Source: Candidatus Palibaumannia cicadellinicola (GTDB taxonomy: Bacteria > Pseudomonadota > Gammaproteobacteria > Enterobacterales > Enterobacteriaceae). Taken from it: a stretch of 64,000 bases of DNA. A model generated the notes under the pieces. The model was given only the letters and a program-made list of their open reading frames with translations, made no database searches and was not told the DNA's origin. The stretch lies in assembly GCF_000754265.1 (NCBI RefSeq), contig NZ_CP008985.1, forward strand, positions 1 to 64,000, in the 5' to 3' direction. The translations under genes and the position numbers were made by a program. How positions within the stretch are numbered: position 1 is the first letter of the stretch; the number at the start of each line of letters is the position of its first letter. Shown here piece after piece: positions 10,815-21,669 of the stretch.

Positions 10815-11936
10815 ATGCATGATTCTATACCTATTCACCGTCGTAAATCGAAACGTATTTATGTTGGTAATGTACCAATAGGCGATGGAGCGCCAATTAC
10901 GGTACAGTCTATGACGAATACTAATACCATTGACGTTGCAGCTACGGTGAAACAGATTCAAGCCTTAGAACGCGTTGGAGTAGATATTGTTCGTATATCC
11001 GTACCGACTATGAATGCTGCAGAAAAAGTGAAACAGATTAAGGAACAAATTAATGTTCCTTTAATTGCAGATATACATTTTGACTATCGTATAGCACTTA
11101 AAGTAGCTGAATATGGAGTAGATTGCCTACGTATTAACCCTGGTAATATTGGCAATGAAAATCGTATCCGCTCAGTAGTAGATTGTGCTCGTTACAATAA
11201 CATTCCTATCCGGATTGGTATTAACGCTGGTTCTATTGAGCGTGATCTACAAGCTAAGTACGGTCAGCCTACTCCAGAAGTACTACTAGAATCAGCTTTA
11301 CGTAACATAGATATTCTAGATAAACTTAATTTCGACCAATTTAAAGTTAGTGTAAAAGCCTCTGATGTATTCCTTGCAGTACAGTCTTACCGCCTGCTTG
11401 CCTCGCAGATTGATCAACCATTGCATCTTGGTATTACTGAAGCTGGTAGTGCGCGTAGCGGCGCAGTTAAATCTGCTATCGGATTAGGATTATTGCTCAG
11501 TGAAGGTATAGGTGATACTTTACGTATTTCTTTAGCTACAGATCCTATAGAAGAAGTAAAAGTAGGATTTGACATCCTTAAGTCCCTTAGAATCCGTGCA
11601 AGAGGCATTAACTTTATAGCTTGTCCGACCTGTTCTCGTCAGGAATTTGATGTCATCGGTACAGTTAACACCTTAGAACAACGGCTAGAAGATATTGTTA
11701 CTCCGATGGATGTCTCGATTATTGGTTGCGTAGTCAATGGTCCGGGGGAAGCACTCATGTCAACGATCGGAGTAACTGGAGGACATAATACAAGCGGTTT
11801 TTACGAAGACGGTGTTCGACAGCATTATCGTTTGGATAACGAATTCATTATTGATCAGCTTGAAGCTCGTATCCGTGCGAAAGCGATGATACTAAATGAT
11901 AACAATAAAATTGCAATTAATCTAATTGATAAATAA
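10815..11936 (+). CDS. ispG: (E)-4-hydroxy-3-methylbut-2-enyl-diphosphate synthase IspG
   Basis: Penultimate step of the MEP isoprenoid pathway. It needs a [4Fe-4S] cluster held by Cys270 and Cys273 (CPTC) and a third cysteine in [10 protein letters not shown], with Glu as fourth ligand. The 373 residues match E. coli (372). Product isoprenoids would feed ubiquinone (UbiA) and undecaprenyl-P. It is followed 22 bases later by hisS, as in E. coli. The 260 bases upstream, where rlmN and rodZ sit in E. coli, hold no recognisable gene remnant. Confidence 0.97.
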   Translation: MHDSIPIHRRKSKRIYVGNVPIGDGAPITVQSMTNTNTIDVAATVKQIQALERVGVDIVRISVPTMNAAEKVKQIKEQINVPLIADIHFDYRIALKVAEYGVDCLRINPGNIGNENRIRSVVDCARYNNIPIRIGINAGSIERDLQAKYGQPTPEVLLESALRNIDILDKLNFDQFKVSVKASDVFLAVQSYRLLASQIDQPLHLGITEAGSARSGAVKSAIGLGLLLSEGIGDTLRISLATDPIEEVKVGFDILKSLRIRARGINFIACPTCSRQEFDVIGTVNTLEQRLEDIVTPMDVSIIGCVVNGPGEALMSTIGVTGGHNTSGFYEDGVRQHYRLDNEFIIDQLEARIRAKAMILNDNNKIAINLIDK

Positions 11937-11958
11937 TCTAGGAATATAAATCTTCGAT

Positions 11959-13251
11959 ATGGTTAAAAGAATACAAGTCATTCGTGGTATGAACGACTAT
12001 TTGCCTGAAGAGACTATATTCTGGCAGCATCTCGAAAACTTATTAAAACAAGTGCTCGTCAGTTATGGTTACCGTGAAATTCGTCTGCCAATTATTGAGC
12101 AAACTTTGTTATTTAAACGTGCTATCGGTAAAGTAACAGATGTCGTAGAAAAAGAAATGTATAGCTTCGAAGACCGGAATGGCGATCACCTTACCCTACG
12201 TCCAGAAGGTACGGCTAGTTGTGTACGCGCTGGTATAGAACATGGTTTATTATACAACAATATAGAACAACGCTTGTGGTATATTGGTCCAATGTTCCGA
12301 CATGAACGGCCACAGAAAGGCCGCTATCGTCAATTTCATCAGTTGGGCGCTGAGGTATTCGGCCAGCAAGGTCCTGATATTGATGCCGAATTAATTATGC
12401 TCACTATGCGATGGTGGCAAACATTAGGTATAAGCGAACACGTAAGACTAGAACTAAATTCTATCGGTTCTTTAGATAATCGTGCTCGTTACCGTAAAGC
12501 GCTGGTAACATTTTTAGTACAACATCAGAAACATCTTGATGAAAACTGTCGTAGCCGTATGCATACTAATCCTATGCGTATACTTGATACTAAGAATACT
12601 AATATTCAGAGATTGCTTAACGATGCACCTGTTTTAGCCGACTATCTTGACGATAATGCTTGTACACACTTTTCTGGTCTATGTAAATTTTTAGACATAG
12701 CAGGAATTAATTATACTATTAATCCGCGTTTAGTACGCGGCTTAGATTACTATAACGACACGGTATTCGAATGGGTTACAAATAATTTAGGTTCCCAGGG
12801 AACTCTTTGTGCCGGGGGTCGTTATGATAGATTGGTAGAGCAACTTGGGGGACGTGCTACACCAGCTATTGGAATAGCTATAGGACTTGACCGTTTAGTA
12901 CTACTAATGCAAGGATTAAATCCTGGCTTTTCAGTAAAATCACGGGTAGATGCTTATCTAGTAGCTGTAGGTGAAAATATACAGTTTGCTGCAATGCTAC
13001 TAGCAGAAAGAGTGCGTGATGCATTACCTTTCTTACGTCTCATGATAAATTGCGGAGGTGGTAGTTTTAAAAAGCAGTTTGGGCGCGCAGACAAATACGG
13101 CGCCCGCATAGCTTTAGTTCTAGGCGAAAGCGAAGCAGCAGCACAGGAAGTCATTCTCAAAGATCTTACGACCGGTAATCAAGAAACCTTAGCACAGAGT
13201 GATGTTGCTGCTCGTATAGCCTTTTTTATTCCACACCGTAACTTAATCTAG
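11959..13251 (+). CDS. hisS: Histidyl-tRNA synthetase
   Basis: Class II aminoacyl-tRNA synthetase charging tRNA-His. The 430-residue product has motif 2 ([15 protein letters not shown]), the histidine-specific [15 protein letters not shown] segment and motif 3 around GGRYDRL, followed by an anticodon-binding domain. Full length against E. coli HisS (424). Probably cotranscribed with ispG. Confidence 0.98.
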   Translation: MVKRIQVIRGMNDYLPEETIFWQHLENLLKQVLVSYGYREIRLPIIEQTLLFKRAIGKVTDVVEKEMYSFEDRNGDHLTLRPEGTASCVRAGIEHGLLYNNIEQRLWYIGPMFRHERPQKGRYRQFHQLGAEVFGQQGPDIDAELIMLTMRWWQTLGISEHVRLELNSIGSLDNRARYRKALVTFLVQHQKHLDENCRSRMHTNPMRILDTKNTNIQRLLNDAPVLADYLDDNACTHFSGLCKFLDIAGINYTINPRLVRGLDYYNDTVFEWVTNNLGSQGTLCAGGRYDRLVEQLGGRATPAIGIAIGLDRLVLLMQGLNPGFSVKSRVDAYLVAVGENIQFAAMLLAERVRDALPFLRLMINCGGGSFKKQFGRADKYGARIALVLGESEAAAQEVILKDLTTGNQETLAQSDVAARIAFFIPHRNLI

Positions 13252-13265
13252 TAAACCATAATTCA

Positions 13266-13297
13266 ATAGATGGTAACCTAGATGCCCCGCCATCTAT
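13266..13297. repeat. Inverted repeat downstream of hisS
   Basis: An 8-bp perfect stem (13266-13273 with 13290-13297) starts 15 bases after the hisS stop. It lacks a T-run, so it may be a processing or stabilising hairpin rather than an intrinsic terminator. The rest of the hisS-der gap, where yfgM and bamB sit in E. coli, shows no recognisable remnant. Confidence 0.3.
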
Positions 13298-13500
13298 ATC
13301 ACATGGTCGTAATAAAACACTATTGATAAGTTCATTACAGTAGTATCTATCTAGTAAATCTAAAATAAGTCAGTCGCTCAAATTTTATTACTTTAGTTAT
13401 AGCTATTCTAGGAAGTGATAAAATATATATAGACAAGGCAAAAAGAGCATAGTTTATATGTTTGAAACTACTCATGATAAATATGACGAGGAATATGACA

Positions 13501-14919
13501 ATGATACCAGTTGTTGCGTTAGTCGGGCATCCTAATGTAGGTAAATCTACTTTATTTAATCGATTAACACACACGCGTGATGCGCTAGTTGCCAATTTTC
13601 CAGGGCTGACGCGTGACCGAAAGTATGGTCATGCTAAATGGCAAGGTTACAAATTTATCGTGATCGATACCGCAGGTATCAGTGGCGCTAAAGAAGGAGT
13701 AGCAATCCATATGACTAAACAATCGCTAATAGCGATGGAAGAAGCAGATGTTATACTATTTATAGTAGATGGTAGAATCGGGTTGATACCAGACGATCAA
13801 AACATTGTAATGCATCTACGTAAGCGGCAAAAACCAACGTTCGTAGTAGTAAATAAAATTGACGGCATCGATACAATTAAAGCTATAGGAGACTTTTACT
13901 CTCTTAATATGGGAAACATTTTTCCCATTGCTGCATTGCATGGACGCGGTATTAATATTTTGTTAAAAGCCGTTATATTGCCCCTAGTGCAAAAAAATCT
14001 TCTGACAAAAGATATGATTCTAGCAAAAAGAGAACACATATATTCGCCATTGCTACCAATTAAGCTTGCAATCGTTGGTAGTCCTAATGTTGGTAAATCC
14101 ACGCTCATTAACCGTATTATCGGTGAAGAGCGTGTGGTGGTATTCAATATACCAGGCACTACCCGTGATAGTATCTATATTCCTATGATTCGTGCTGAGC
14201 GTGAATATGTACTGATAGATACCGCTGGGTTACGTAAGCGTAGCAAGGTAACCGAAACAGTAGAAAAATTCTCGGTTATAAAAACTCTGCAGGCTATAGA
14301 AGACTCTCATGTAGTACTATTGGTAATAGACGCTTGTAAAGGTATTTCTGATCAAGAATTATCGCTACTAAGTTTTATTATTAATAGTGGCCGCGCGCTA
14401 GTAATTGCTGTAAACAAATGGGATGGTTTATCTATTGATCTACGTAATCAAGTAAAAGATACCTTAGATCAGCGCTTGAGCTTTATAGACTTTGCTCGAG
14501 TACACTTTATTTCTGCGCTGTATGGTAACAACATCGATAATATATTTAATTCGGTAAACGAAGCCTATCGTTGCTCAACTAAGCGTATCAGTACTGCACA
14601 ACTGACTCGTATTATGCGCATAGCAGTTAACGAACATCAACCACCTCTGGTACGTGGTCATAGGGTGAAACCTAAGTATGCACACCCTGGTGGGTATAAC
14701 CCACCAATTGTAGTAATCCATGGTAACCAAGTGACAGATCTGCCTAGCTCATATAAACGTTATCTGATAAATTATTTCCGTCGTTCATTAAAAATTATGG
14801 GTACACCTATTCGTATTCAGTTCAATGAGCCAGCTAATCCATTCGTTGATAGTCGTCATCAGTTAGGGCAAAAAAAATTAAATCATCATCTGATTAGTAA
14901 TCTTAAATCAAACCCATAA
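13501..14919 (+). CDS. der: GTPase Der (EngA), double G domain
   Basis: Essential 50S-ribosome assembly GTPase with two tandem G domains and a C-terminal KH-like domain. G1 motifs are seen in both domains (GHPNVGKST near residue 9 and GSPNVGKST near residue 200), with DTAG in each and NKID and NKWD as the G4 motifs. I choose the ATG at 13501: it gives MIPVVALVG, matching E. coli, with GAGGA at 13488-13492 eight bases upstream. An ATG at 13495 is also possible. The product is 472 residues. Confidence 0.97.
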   Translation: MIPVVALVGHPNVGKSTLFNRLTHTRDALVANFPGLTRDRKYGHAKWQGYKFIVIDTAGISGAKEGVAIHMTKQSLIAMEEADVILFIVDGRIGLIPDDQNIVMHLRKRQKPTFVVVNKIDGIDTIKAIGDFYSLNMGNIFPIAALHGRGINILLKAVILPLVQKNLLTKDMILAKREHIYSPLLPIKLAIVGSPNVGKSTLINRIIGEERVVVFNIPGTTRDSIYIPMIRAEREYVLIDTAGLRKRSKVTETVEKFSVIKTLQAIEDSHVVLLVIDACKGISDQELSLLSFIINSGRALVIAVNKWDGLSIDLRNQVKDTLDQRLSFIDFARVHFISALYGNNIDNIFNSVNEAYRCSTKRISTAQLTRIMRIAVNEHQPPLVRGHRVKPKYAHPGGYNPPIVVIHGNQVTDLPSSYKRYLINYFRRSLKIMGTPIRIQFNEPANPFVDSRHQLGQKKLNHHLISNLKSNP

Positions 14920-14985
14920 CTAACCAAATAAAAAATCGATGTTCGTTGGATATAACATACGCTTTTCCACTCTAGAGGTTTTTTG

Positions 14986-16635
14986 ATGAAAAATATCAAT
15001 CCTAGTAATACCACGGCCTGGAAAGACCTACAACAACATTTCGATAGTATAAAAGAAGTACATATCAGAGATCTATTTGCGCAAGATCCACAACGTTTTA
15101 CTACTTTCTCAGCTATGTTCGATAATCAAATGTTAGTAGATTACTCAAAAAATCGTATTACAACTGAGACACTATACCTACTACTCGCACTAGCCAAAGA
15201 ATGCGATTTACAAGGCGCTATTTCTTCGATGTTTCGTGGTGAGAAGATCAATCGTACTGAGGATCGTGCAGTACTACACATTGCGCTACGTAATCGTAGT
15301 AAGAAAATCATTCGAATGAATGGTAAGGATGTGATGCCGGAAGTAAATGCGGTATTAACTAAAATGAAACAATTTTGTTGTAAGATTATTAGTGGTGAAT
15401 GGAAAGGTTATACTGGAAAAGCTATAACCGATATTGTGAATATTGGAATAGGTGGCTCTGATCTAGGTCCATATATGGTAACTGAAGCGCTGCGACCTTA
15501 TAAAAATCATCTCAATATGCATTTTGTGTCTAATGTTGATGGGACACATATTACGGAAACAGTTAAATTGTTAGATCCCGCAACGACTTTGTTCTTGGTC
15601 GCATCTAAAACATTTCTTACCCAAGAAACTATGACAAATGCTCATAGCGCACGCGATTGGTTTCTTAAAAAAACAGGTCATGAGCAGTATATTGCGCAAC
15701 ATTTTGCTGCCTTATCGATCAATGTTAACGCAGTAGCTAAATTTGGTATCGACATTAACAATATGTTTGAATTATGGGACTGGGTAGGTGGGCGCTATTC
15801 TTTATGGTCGGCTATTGGTCTTTCTATTGCGTTATCGCTAGGTTTTTCAAATTTTGAACAGCTACTCAGCGGTGCATATGCTATGGACTACCACTTTGAG
15901 CAAACTCCGCTGCAGCATAATTTGCCAGTACTACTGGCACTCATCGGTATCTGGTATAATAATTTTTTTGGTACCGAAACAGAAGCAATCCTACCTTATG
16001 ATCAATATATGCACCGTTTTGCTGCTTATTTCCAGCAAGGAAATATGGAGTCTAATGGAAAATACGTTGATCGTAATGGTCAAGTTGTTAACTATCAGAC
16101 TGGACCAATCATCTGGGGTGAACCGGGTACAAACGGTCAACATGCTTTTTACCAATTGTTTCACCAAGGTACTAAGATGATTCCCTGCGATTTTATTGCA
16201 CCAGTCATTAGTCATAATGCATTGGGAGATCATCACTCAAAGTTACTGTCTAATTTTTTCGCACAGACCGAAGCATTAGCTTTTGGTAAATCACGCCAAG
16301 CAGTAGAAGAAGAATTACGTACGGTTGGTAAAACTTCAGAACAGATGCGGTATATTACGCCATTTAAGGTATGTGAAGGTAATCGACCAACTAATTCTAT
16401 TTTACTAAAAAAAATTACTCCTTATAGTATTGGAGCATTAATTGCATTATATGAACACAAGATTTTTACTCAGGGTGCCATACTCAATATTTATACTTTT
16501 GATCAATGGGGCGTAGAATTAGGTAAACAACTTGCTAAACGTATTATGTCAGAATTAGAGGATGATAATACAGTGCTATCCCATGATAGTTCTACTAACG
16601 GTTTAATAGACTGCTACAAATCTTGGCGCTATTAA
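14986..16635 (+). CDS. pgi: Glucose-6-phosphate isomerase
   Basis: Interconverts glucose-6-P and fructose-6-P. From the ATG at 14986 (AGAGG seven bases before) the product has 549 residues, identical in length to E. coli Pgi. Catalytic His386 (GTNGQHAF) and Lys514 (VELGKQLA) fall at the same positions. In a cell making PEP from oxaloacetate via PckA it would serve gluconeogenesis toward amino sugars for the wall (inference). Confidence 0.98.
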   Translation: MKNINPSNTTAWKDLQQHFDSIKEVHIRDLFAQDPQRFTTFSAMFDNQMLVDYSKNRITTETLYLLLALAKECDLQGAISSMFRGEKINRTEDRAVLHIALRNRSKKIIRMNGKDVMPEVNAVLTKMKQFCCKIISGEWKGYTGKAITDIVNIGIGGSDLGPYMVTEALRPYKNHLNMHFVSNVDGTHITETVKLLDPATTLFLVASKTFLTQETMTNAHSARDWFLKKTGHEQYIAQHFAALSINVNAVAKFGIDINNMFELWDWVGGRYSLWSAIGLSIALSLGFSNFEQLLSGAYAMDYHFEQTPLQHNLPVLLALIGIWYNNFFGTETEAILPYDQYMHRFAAYFQQGNMESNGKYVDRNGQVVNYQTGPIIWGEPGTNGQHAFYQLFHQGTKMIPCDFIAPVISHNALGDHHSKLLSNFFAQTEALAFGKSRQAVEEELRTVGKTSEQMRYITPFKVCEGNRPTNSILLKKITPYSIGALIALYEHKIFTQGAILNIYTFDQWGVELGKQLAKRIMSELEDDNTVLSHDSSTNGLIDCYKSWRY

Positions 16636-16941
16636 ATGAAATAAAAATACTGTAACTGTCGCTAGATTTAGTTAACGCTAAATTAATCTAATATTATTAC
16701 TAACTATTGTAGTTTGAAACGATAGTAAATAATTTTGTACGATCTATTAATAAAGTCTATTCCCAGGCATTATGGTGATAATGCACATCAAAAAAACAAA
16801 GTTATACGCAGCTTACTCTAATTAGATTAGATCATTTGATTAGTAATCTACCTTTACAAAATAATATGGTTTTACTGCATGCAAAACTACGAGTTAATAA
16901 CTATTTGACATGCAGTATGGTCCAGAATCAAGGAGATGACT
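16636..16941. other. Intergenic region pgi-feoA with leader structures
   Basis: No gene is seen; the short open frames here lack homology. It holds a bulged inverted repeat at 16663-16690, a weak Fur-box-like site at 16771-16789 (12 of 19 bases by my count, centred on GATAAT) and a strong hairpin just before feoA (listed separately). Confidence 0.5.
16874..16916 (+). promoter_or_regulatory. Hairpin in feoA leader
   Basis: ACTGCATG followed by CAAA (16874-16885) pairs with TTTG and CATGCAGT (16904-16916): 8 plus 4 base pairs with one bulged base and an 18-base loop. The stem ends 15 bases before the feoA Shine-Dalgarno (AGGAG, 16931-16935). It could control feoA translation or mRNA stability. 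No T-run, so it is unlikely to be a terminator. Confidence 0.45.
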
Positions 16942-17169
16942 ATGCATCTTTATTTACAGCATCATTATCAAATCATTGGGTATGCAAAAGAAATTCCTGC
17001 AATATTTCTTCACAAAATGTTCTCACTAGGTATGTTACCAGGTAGTTCGTTCCAGGTAATACGTTTTGCACCGTTAGGAGATCCCGTACAGATTAAATTA
17101 CAACGAGTACAATTAATATTACGCCAAAAAGATTTAGCACTACTATTACTAAATCATACTAATAATTAG
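16942..17169 (+). CDS. feoA: Ferrous iron transport protein A
   Basis: Small cytoplasmic SH3-like protein needed with FeoB for Fe(II) uptake. The ATG at 16942 (AGGAG six bases upstream) gives 75 residues, exactly the E. coli length, with the conserved LGMLPGSSF and APLGDP motifs. An ATG at 16936 is too close to the ribosome site. First gene of feoABC; feoB follows after 42 bases. Confidence 0.93.
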   Translation: MHLYLQHHYQIIGYAKEIPAIFLHKMFSLGMLPGSSFQVIRFAPLGDPVQIKLQRVQLILRQKDLALLLLNHTNN

Positions 17170-17211
17170 TTTAATTTGCATATATTTTTTATTCATTACA
17201 GGTGTTATTGA

Positions 17212-19485
17212 ATGATCACACAACGCACTGTGGCCTTAATCGGAAATCCTAACTCTGGTAAAACCACTCTCTTCAATCAACTCACTGGTGCCCACCAACG
17301 TGTCGGAAACTGGCCAGGAGTCACTGTGGAACGTAAAGAAGATTATTTTTACACTGCATCGCATCGTATTATTCTAGTTGATTTACCAGGAGTATATTCT
17401 ATTACAACACTATCGCTACAAAGTTCACTAGACGAACAAATAGCCTGTAGTTATATTTTTGATGGTCAACCAGACGTACTAATTAACGTAGTAGATGCCG
17501 CTTATTTAGAGCGTAACCTATTTCTGACTCTACAATTAAGAGAGTTAGGAGTACCCTGTATCGTGGCGCTCAAGATGTTAGATATAGCTTATCGCCAAAA
17601 TATTACTATTGACATTCCAAAGCTAGAACAGCAGCTTGGTTGCCAGGTTGTATCACTAATCTCCAACTGTAATGATGGCATCACTAAACTAAAAACATTG
17701 TTAGAGAATCCTATTATAACTGCACCCATTTTAGCTATAGAGTATCCAGAGGCTATTTGTCAAGCAATTCATAAGATAGAATCACTATTACCAGCTGCAA
17801 GTTCCTTGCCTCATCCGCCGCGCTGGCTAGCGCTGCATATATTGGAAGGTGATATATATAGTTCCGCTCTAATCAAAGCTCCTAAATTGATTGATAGTTT
17901 ACATGTCACACTACAGCAAGAAGCTCCGCTACTCATTGCAGATGCTCGATATGGCGTTGTTATTACTATCTGCGAACAAGTTAGTAACGGTCACCTTATT
18001 ACTACGAATAATCGTGTTACTACTAGCTTAGATGCAATATTGCTCAATCGTTGGTTAGGAATACCACTGTTTTTTTTAGTAATATATCTAATGTTTATAC
18101 TCACAATAAAACTAGGTGGTTCACTACAGCCACTATTTGAGGCGGTGTCAAAGATTATTGTGATAGAAAGTACTCAATTGCTTAGTTATCAGTTGCATGC
18201 ACCACGATGGCTAACACTATTACTGATACAGGGTATTGGTGGTGGTATCAACACCTTGCTACCTTTGATTCCGCAGATCAGTCTGATGTATTTTTGCCTA
18301 TCGTTTTTAGAAAATTCGGGCTACATGGCTCGTACTGCTTTTGTGATAGATAAGCTAATGCAATATCTAGGCCTACCAGGAAAATCTTTTGTACCTCTAA
18401 TTATTGGTTTTGGCTGTAATATACCAGCAGTTATGGGGGCACGTACCCTAAATGTTCACCGAGATCGTCTTATGACAATAATGATGGCACCTTTTATGTC
18501 ATGTGGCGCTAGACTTACTATTTTTACTATTTTCGCATCAATATTTTTTAGCAATAATGGTGCAACTCTAGTCTTCTCTCTCTATATGCTAGGCATTATA
18601 GTAGCGATATTTACCGGACTTATGCTGAAATATGTTTTCATGTACGATGAGAGAATTCCATTTATTATGGAACTACCAGTTTATCACATGCCTCATATGA
18701 AACATCTATTACTACAAACTTGGCAACTATTGAAAAATTTTATGCGGCGCACTAGTAAAGTTATTGTACTAGCTAGTGTGATTATTAGTCCCCTAGATAG
18801 CTTTACACTACATGGGCATCTAGCGGATAATGTTCATAATTCAATACTAGCTTCGATTAGTAAAAAAATTACGCCTCTACTGAAACCGATTGGTGTACAG
18901 GAAGAAAACTGGCAGGCGACTATTGCTCTTATGAGTGGAGCAATAGCTAAAGAGATGGTGGTAAGTACGCTTAATACCCTCTACACTTTCGAGCAAATGA
19001 CACTGGTACATACACCATTTGAGTTTAATAAGTTTAATTTCTTGGCAACTTTATCCAACGGTTTAGCAGATACTTGGCAAAACATACAAGATACTTTTTG
19101 TATAAATAGTTTATATCACCAGATAGAAGTAAAAACTAGTAAAAACGACCAAAAAATAATGATGAACTACAACTCAATGAGTATGATGAGTCGCAAGTTT
19201 GGTAGCGCTACCGCAGCCTACAGTTACCTAATTTTTGTTTTGTTATATGTACCTTGCGTCTCGGTTCTAGGAGTAATAGCCCATGAGAGCAATATAAGCT
19301 GGATGATATTAGCTGCATTATGGGGGTGTAATATAGCTTACTCTTTAGCTACATTATTTTACCAAATCGCTACGTTTAGCTATCATTATTTTTACAGTAT
19401 GATAGCAATCATGTTAGTTTTAAGCATGAATTGCTTATTAATAATAGTACTTTATAATTTACGTCATCATTTTAATAAATCATAA
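17212..19485 (+). CDS. feoB: Ferrous iron transporter FeoB
   Basis: Inner-membrane Fe(II) permease with an N-terminal G domain. The P-loop GNPNSGKTT lies at residues 11-19 and the G3 motif DLPG near residue 60. The G4 motif reads KMLD where E. coli has NMLD, losing the usual Asn. The membrane half contains the conserved GFGCNIPAVMGARTL and SCGARL core motifs and multiple hydrophobic spans. At 757 residues it is close to E. coli (773). It would supply iron for IspG, ThiC and ThiH. Confidence 0.97.
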   Translation: MITQRTVALIGNPNSGKTTLFNQLTGAHQRVGNWPGVTVERKEDYFYTASHRIILVDLPGVYSITTLSLQSSLDEQIACSYIFDGQPDVLINVVDAAYLERNLFLTLQLRELGVPCIVALKMLDIAYRQNITIDIPKLEQQLGCQVVSLISNCNDGITKLKTLLENPIITAPILAIEYPEAICQAIHKIESLLPAASSLPHPPRWLALHILEGDIYSSALIKAPKLIDSLHVTLQQEAPLLIADARYGVVITICEQVSNGHLITTNNRVTTSLDAILLNRWLGIPLFFLVIYLMFILTIKLGGSLQPLFEAVSKIIVIESTQLLSYQLHAPRWLTLLLIQGIGGGINTLLPLIPQISLMYFCLSFLENSGYMARTAFVIDKLMQYLGLPGKSFVPLIIGFGCNIPAVMGARTLNVHRDRLMTIMMAPFMSCGARLTIFTIFASIFFSNNGATLVFSLYMLGIIVAIFTGLMLKYVFMYDERIPFIMELPVYHMPHMKHLLLQTWQLLKNFMRRTSKVIVLASVIISPLDSFTLHGHLADNVHNSILASISKKITPLLKPIGVQEENWQATIALMSGAIAKEMVVSTLNTLYTFEQMTLVHTPFEFNKFNFLATLSNGLADTWQNIQDTFCINSLYHQIEVKTSKNDQKIMMNYNSMSMMSRKFGSATAAYSYLIFVLLYVPCVSVLGVIAHESNISWMILAALWGCNIAYSLATLFYQIATFSYHYFYSMIAIMLVLSMNCLLIIVLYNLRHHFNKS

Positions 19486-19490
19486 ATGTT

Positions 19491-19721
19491 ATGTCAAAAT
19501 TATTACAAATTCGTGACACGCTAGTCTTACTCGACCAAGCAGATGCGCGTACTTTAAGCTTGCTACTAAATATTCCTAAAACCATGACCCAAGCAATATT
19601 AGAAATATTAGAAATAAGAGGACAAATCGAGAAAGTAAGCAATAACACTATTAAAACTTGTGAGGATTGTAGTCATAATTGTAATTTGCCTTATTATCGG
19701 TTACGGTCACCAAAAAGTTAA
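19491..19721 (+). CDS. feoC: FeoC, small winged-helix partner of FeoB
   Basis: The 76-residue protein begins five bases after feoB and resembles E. coli FeoC (78 aa). It has an N-terminal helix-turn-helix-like part and a C-terminal cysteine cluster (CEDCSHNC, three Cys). In enterobacteria such cysteines bind a labile Fe-S cluster, and FeoC protects or modulates FeoB. Sequence conservation is weaker than for FeoA/B, but position and the Cys cluster support the call. Its stop lies five bases from the convergent pckA stop. Confidence 0.85.
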   Translation: MSKLLQIRDTLVLLDQADARTLSLLLNIPKTMTQAILEILEIRGQIEKVSNNTIKTCEDCSHNCNLPYYRLRSPKS

Positions 19722-19726
19722 TCAAG

Positions 19727-21355
19727 TTAAAGCTGTGGTCCAGCGCTATGTAATCCCTGTACTTGTACTGCAAACATTTTAGTTAATTGATTAAAATTAT
19801 CGATAAAACTTTGAGCGAGATCGCTCGCTTTTTTCTGCCATTCAGCTTGATTGACATAAGTCATACGTGGATCGAGAAGAGTACTATTGATACCAACTAG
19901 ATTTTGAGGTATAGTTAGATTAAAAATTGGTAGGTTTATTTTTGGCGCCTCATTAATCTTTCTGCTTAATATCGCATTGATAATTATCCGGGTATCTGTA
20001 ATAGATATACGATTACCACTGCCATTCCAACCCGTATTTACTAAGTAAGCACTAGTACCAACAGCCTCCATCCTCTTAGCTAGCATAGCCGCATATATCG
20101 TCGGATGCAGTGATAAAAAAGCTGCTGCAAAACAAGCGGAGAATGTGGGAATCGGTGCCATTACACCACGTTCAGTACCAGATAACTTTGCGGTAAAACC
20201 AGATAAGAAATAATATTGTGCTTGTTCTGCCGTTAAAGTTGCTACTGGTGGTAACACACCGAAGGCGTCGGCTGTCAGAAAAATTACCGTCGAAGCATGG
20301 CTAGCATACGATACTGGTTTGACAATATTTTCGATATGATAAATTGGGTAGGATACACGTGTATTTTCAGTTTTACTACTGTCATTGTAATCTACTGAAC
20401 CATCAATTCGTACTACTACGTTTTCTAACAGCGCATCACGTCGGATGGCCTGAAAAATATCTGGCTCTGCCTCTGCATTTAAGTGCATAGTTTTAGCATA
20501 GCAGCCACCTTCTAAATTAAAAATACCATTATCGTCCCAACCATGTTCATCGTCGCCAATAAGGCGTCGTTTAGAATCATGAGAGAGTGTAGTTTTGCCT
20601 GTGCCTGATAGGCCGAAGAAAAGTGCTACATCATCATTTGCACCAACATTAGCCGAACAATGCATCGATGCTATGCCTTTCAGTGGCAATTTATAGTTCA
20701 TCACCGAAAATATGCCTTTTTTCATTTCGCCTCCGTACCAAGTACCACCAATCAGCTGCATTCCTTCGGTTAAATTAAAAGCAATAAAATTTTCTGAATG
20801 CATACCTTGTTCGCGCCAATTAGGGTTAGTACATTTGGCCCCGTTTAGTACCACAAAGTCAGGTTCAAAAACTTTGAGATCTGTTTCATTTGGACGGATA
20901 AACATATTTTTTACGAAATGTGCCTGCCAAGCAACTTCAGTGATGAAGCGCACCCGTAATCTATTGTCTTCCTTAGCGCCGCAAAATACATCAATAATAA
21001 ATAAACGCTTGCTGCTTAGCTGCTTACCTACCAATATCTTGAGATGTTCCCAGGTATCTTGGCTAATAGGATGATTATCATTATCGTTCTGATCATCTGA
21101 CCACCATAATTTATGGCTGGTATTTTTATCCCGTACTAAATATTTATCAAACGGTGATCGACCAGTAAAAATACCAGTATTTACCGCTACTGCGCCTGAG
21201 CTAGTAACAGTACAGCGCTCAAAACCAGTTAAGTACTGGTTAGTCTCTTCGACAAATAACTGCTCAAAACTAGGATTATATATTATTTCACAGCAGTCTG
21301 TAATTCCATAACTAATTAAGTTTAACTGCTGTAGATTCATCTTTTTACTTACCAT
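19727..21355 (-). CDS. pckA: Phosphoenolpyruvate carboxykinase (ATP)
   Basis: Converts oxaloacetate plus ATP to PEP plus CO2, the committing step of gluconeogenesis from C4 acids. The 542-residue protein matches E. coli Pck (540), with the P-loop [11 protein letters not shown] and the metal/substrate segments [12 protein letters not shown] and IGDDEHGW. A second Met at codon 6 is an alternative start. Convergent with feoC. Retention of pckA together with mqo suggests carbon enters from malate or amino acids. Confidence 0.97.
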   Translation of the reverse strand: MVSKKMNLQQLNLISYGITDCCEIIYNPSFEQLFVEETNQYLTGFERCTVTSSGAVAVNTGIFTGRSPFDKYLVRDKNTSHKLWWSDDQNDNDNHPISQDTWEHLKILVGKQLSSKRLFIIDVFCGAKEDNRLRVRFITEVAWQAHFVKNMFIRPNETDLKVFEPDFVVLNGAKCTNPNWREQGMHSENFIAFNLTEGMQLIGGTWYGGEMKKGIFSVMNYKLPLKGIASMHCSANVGANDDVALFFGLSGTGKTTLSHDSKRRLIGDDEHGWDDNGIFNLEGGCYAKTMHLNAEAEPDIFQAIRRDALLENVVVRIDGSVDYNDSSKTENTRVSYPIYHIENIVKPVSYASHASTVIFLTADAFGVLPPVATLTAEQAQYYFLSGFTAKLSGTERGVMAPIPTFSACFAAAFLSLHPTIYAAMLAKRMEAVGTSAYLVNTGWNGSGNRISITDTRIIINAILSRKINEAPKINLPIFNLTIPQNLVGINSTLLDPRMTYVNQAEWQKKASDLAQSFIDNFNQLTKMFAVQVQGLHSAGPQL

Positions 21356-21668
21356 ATTAATATTGTTTTTAAGATACTAGAATTTTTTTCTGAACTAAAT
21401 TACCTGAATGTTTCTAACAAGGTAATTTTTAGAGAAGTAGTTAATTATAAACCGTGCTGATGCAACTAGCATCTAGCTTGGTACGACCTATAATAAGCTT
21501 ATTCTATAATAAATTATTGTTCTATTTTGTTTTTTTCCACTTGAAATAAGCCGCTGCTTTATTAGTTATTAATAATAGATTGTGCTGATAGCTTGCAGCA
21601 CAATCTATTATTAACGCACAATGTAGAGAAACTCTATTTGGTAACTCTATTCTATTTTACGGAACTTT
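21356..21668. other. Divergent intergenic region pckA/nudE
   Basis: No gene remnant recognised. The only structured element is the 19-bp inverted repeat listed next. Promoters for both flanking genes must lie here, but none stands out by eye. Confidence 0.5.
21569..21614. repeat. Perfect 19-bp inverted repeat, 8-base loop
   Basis: Bases 21569-21587 are exactly complementary to 21596-21614, with the loop ATAGCTTG between. It lies 55 bases before the nudE ATG, in the space between divergent genes, so a terminator role is unexpected. It could be an operator, an mRNA 5' hairpin of nudE, or a remnant of a deleted gene's terminator. Confidence 0.75.
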
Positions 21669-21669
21669 T

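Noticed and set aside
16905..16927. TTGACA at 16905 as a feoA promoter -35
   Set aside because: No -10-like hexamer at 16-18 bases; the sequence is part of the leader hairpin.
16836..17045. 69-codon frame before feoA
   Set aside because: Overlaps feoA out of frame and lacks homology.
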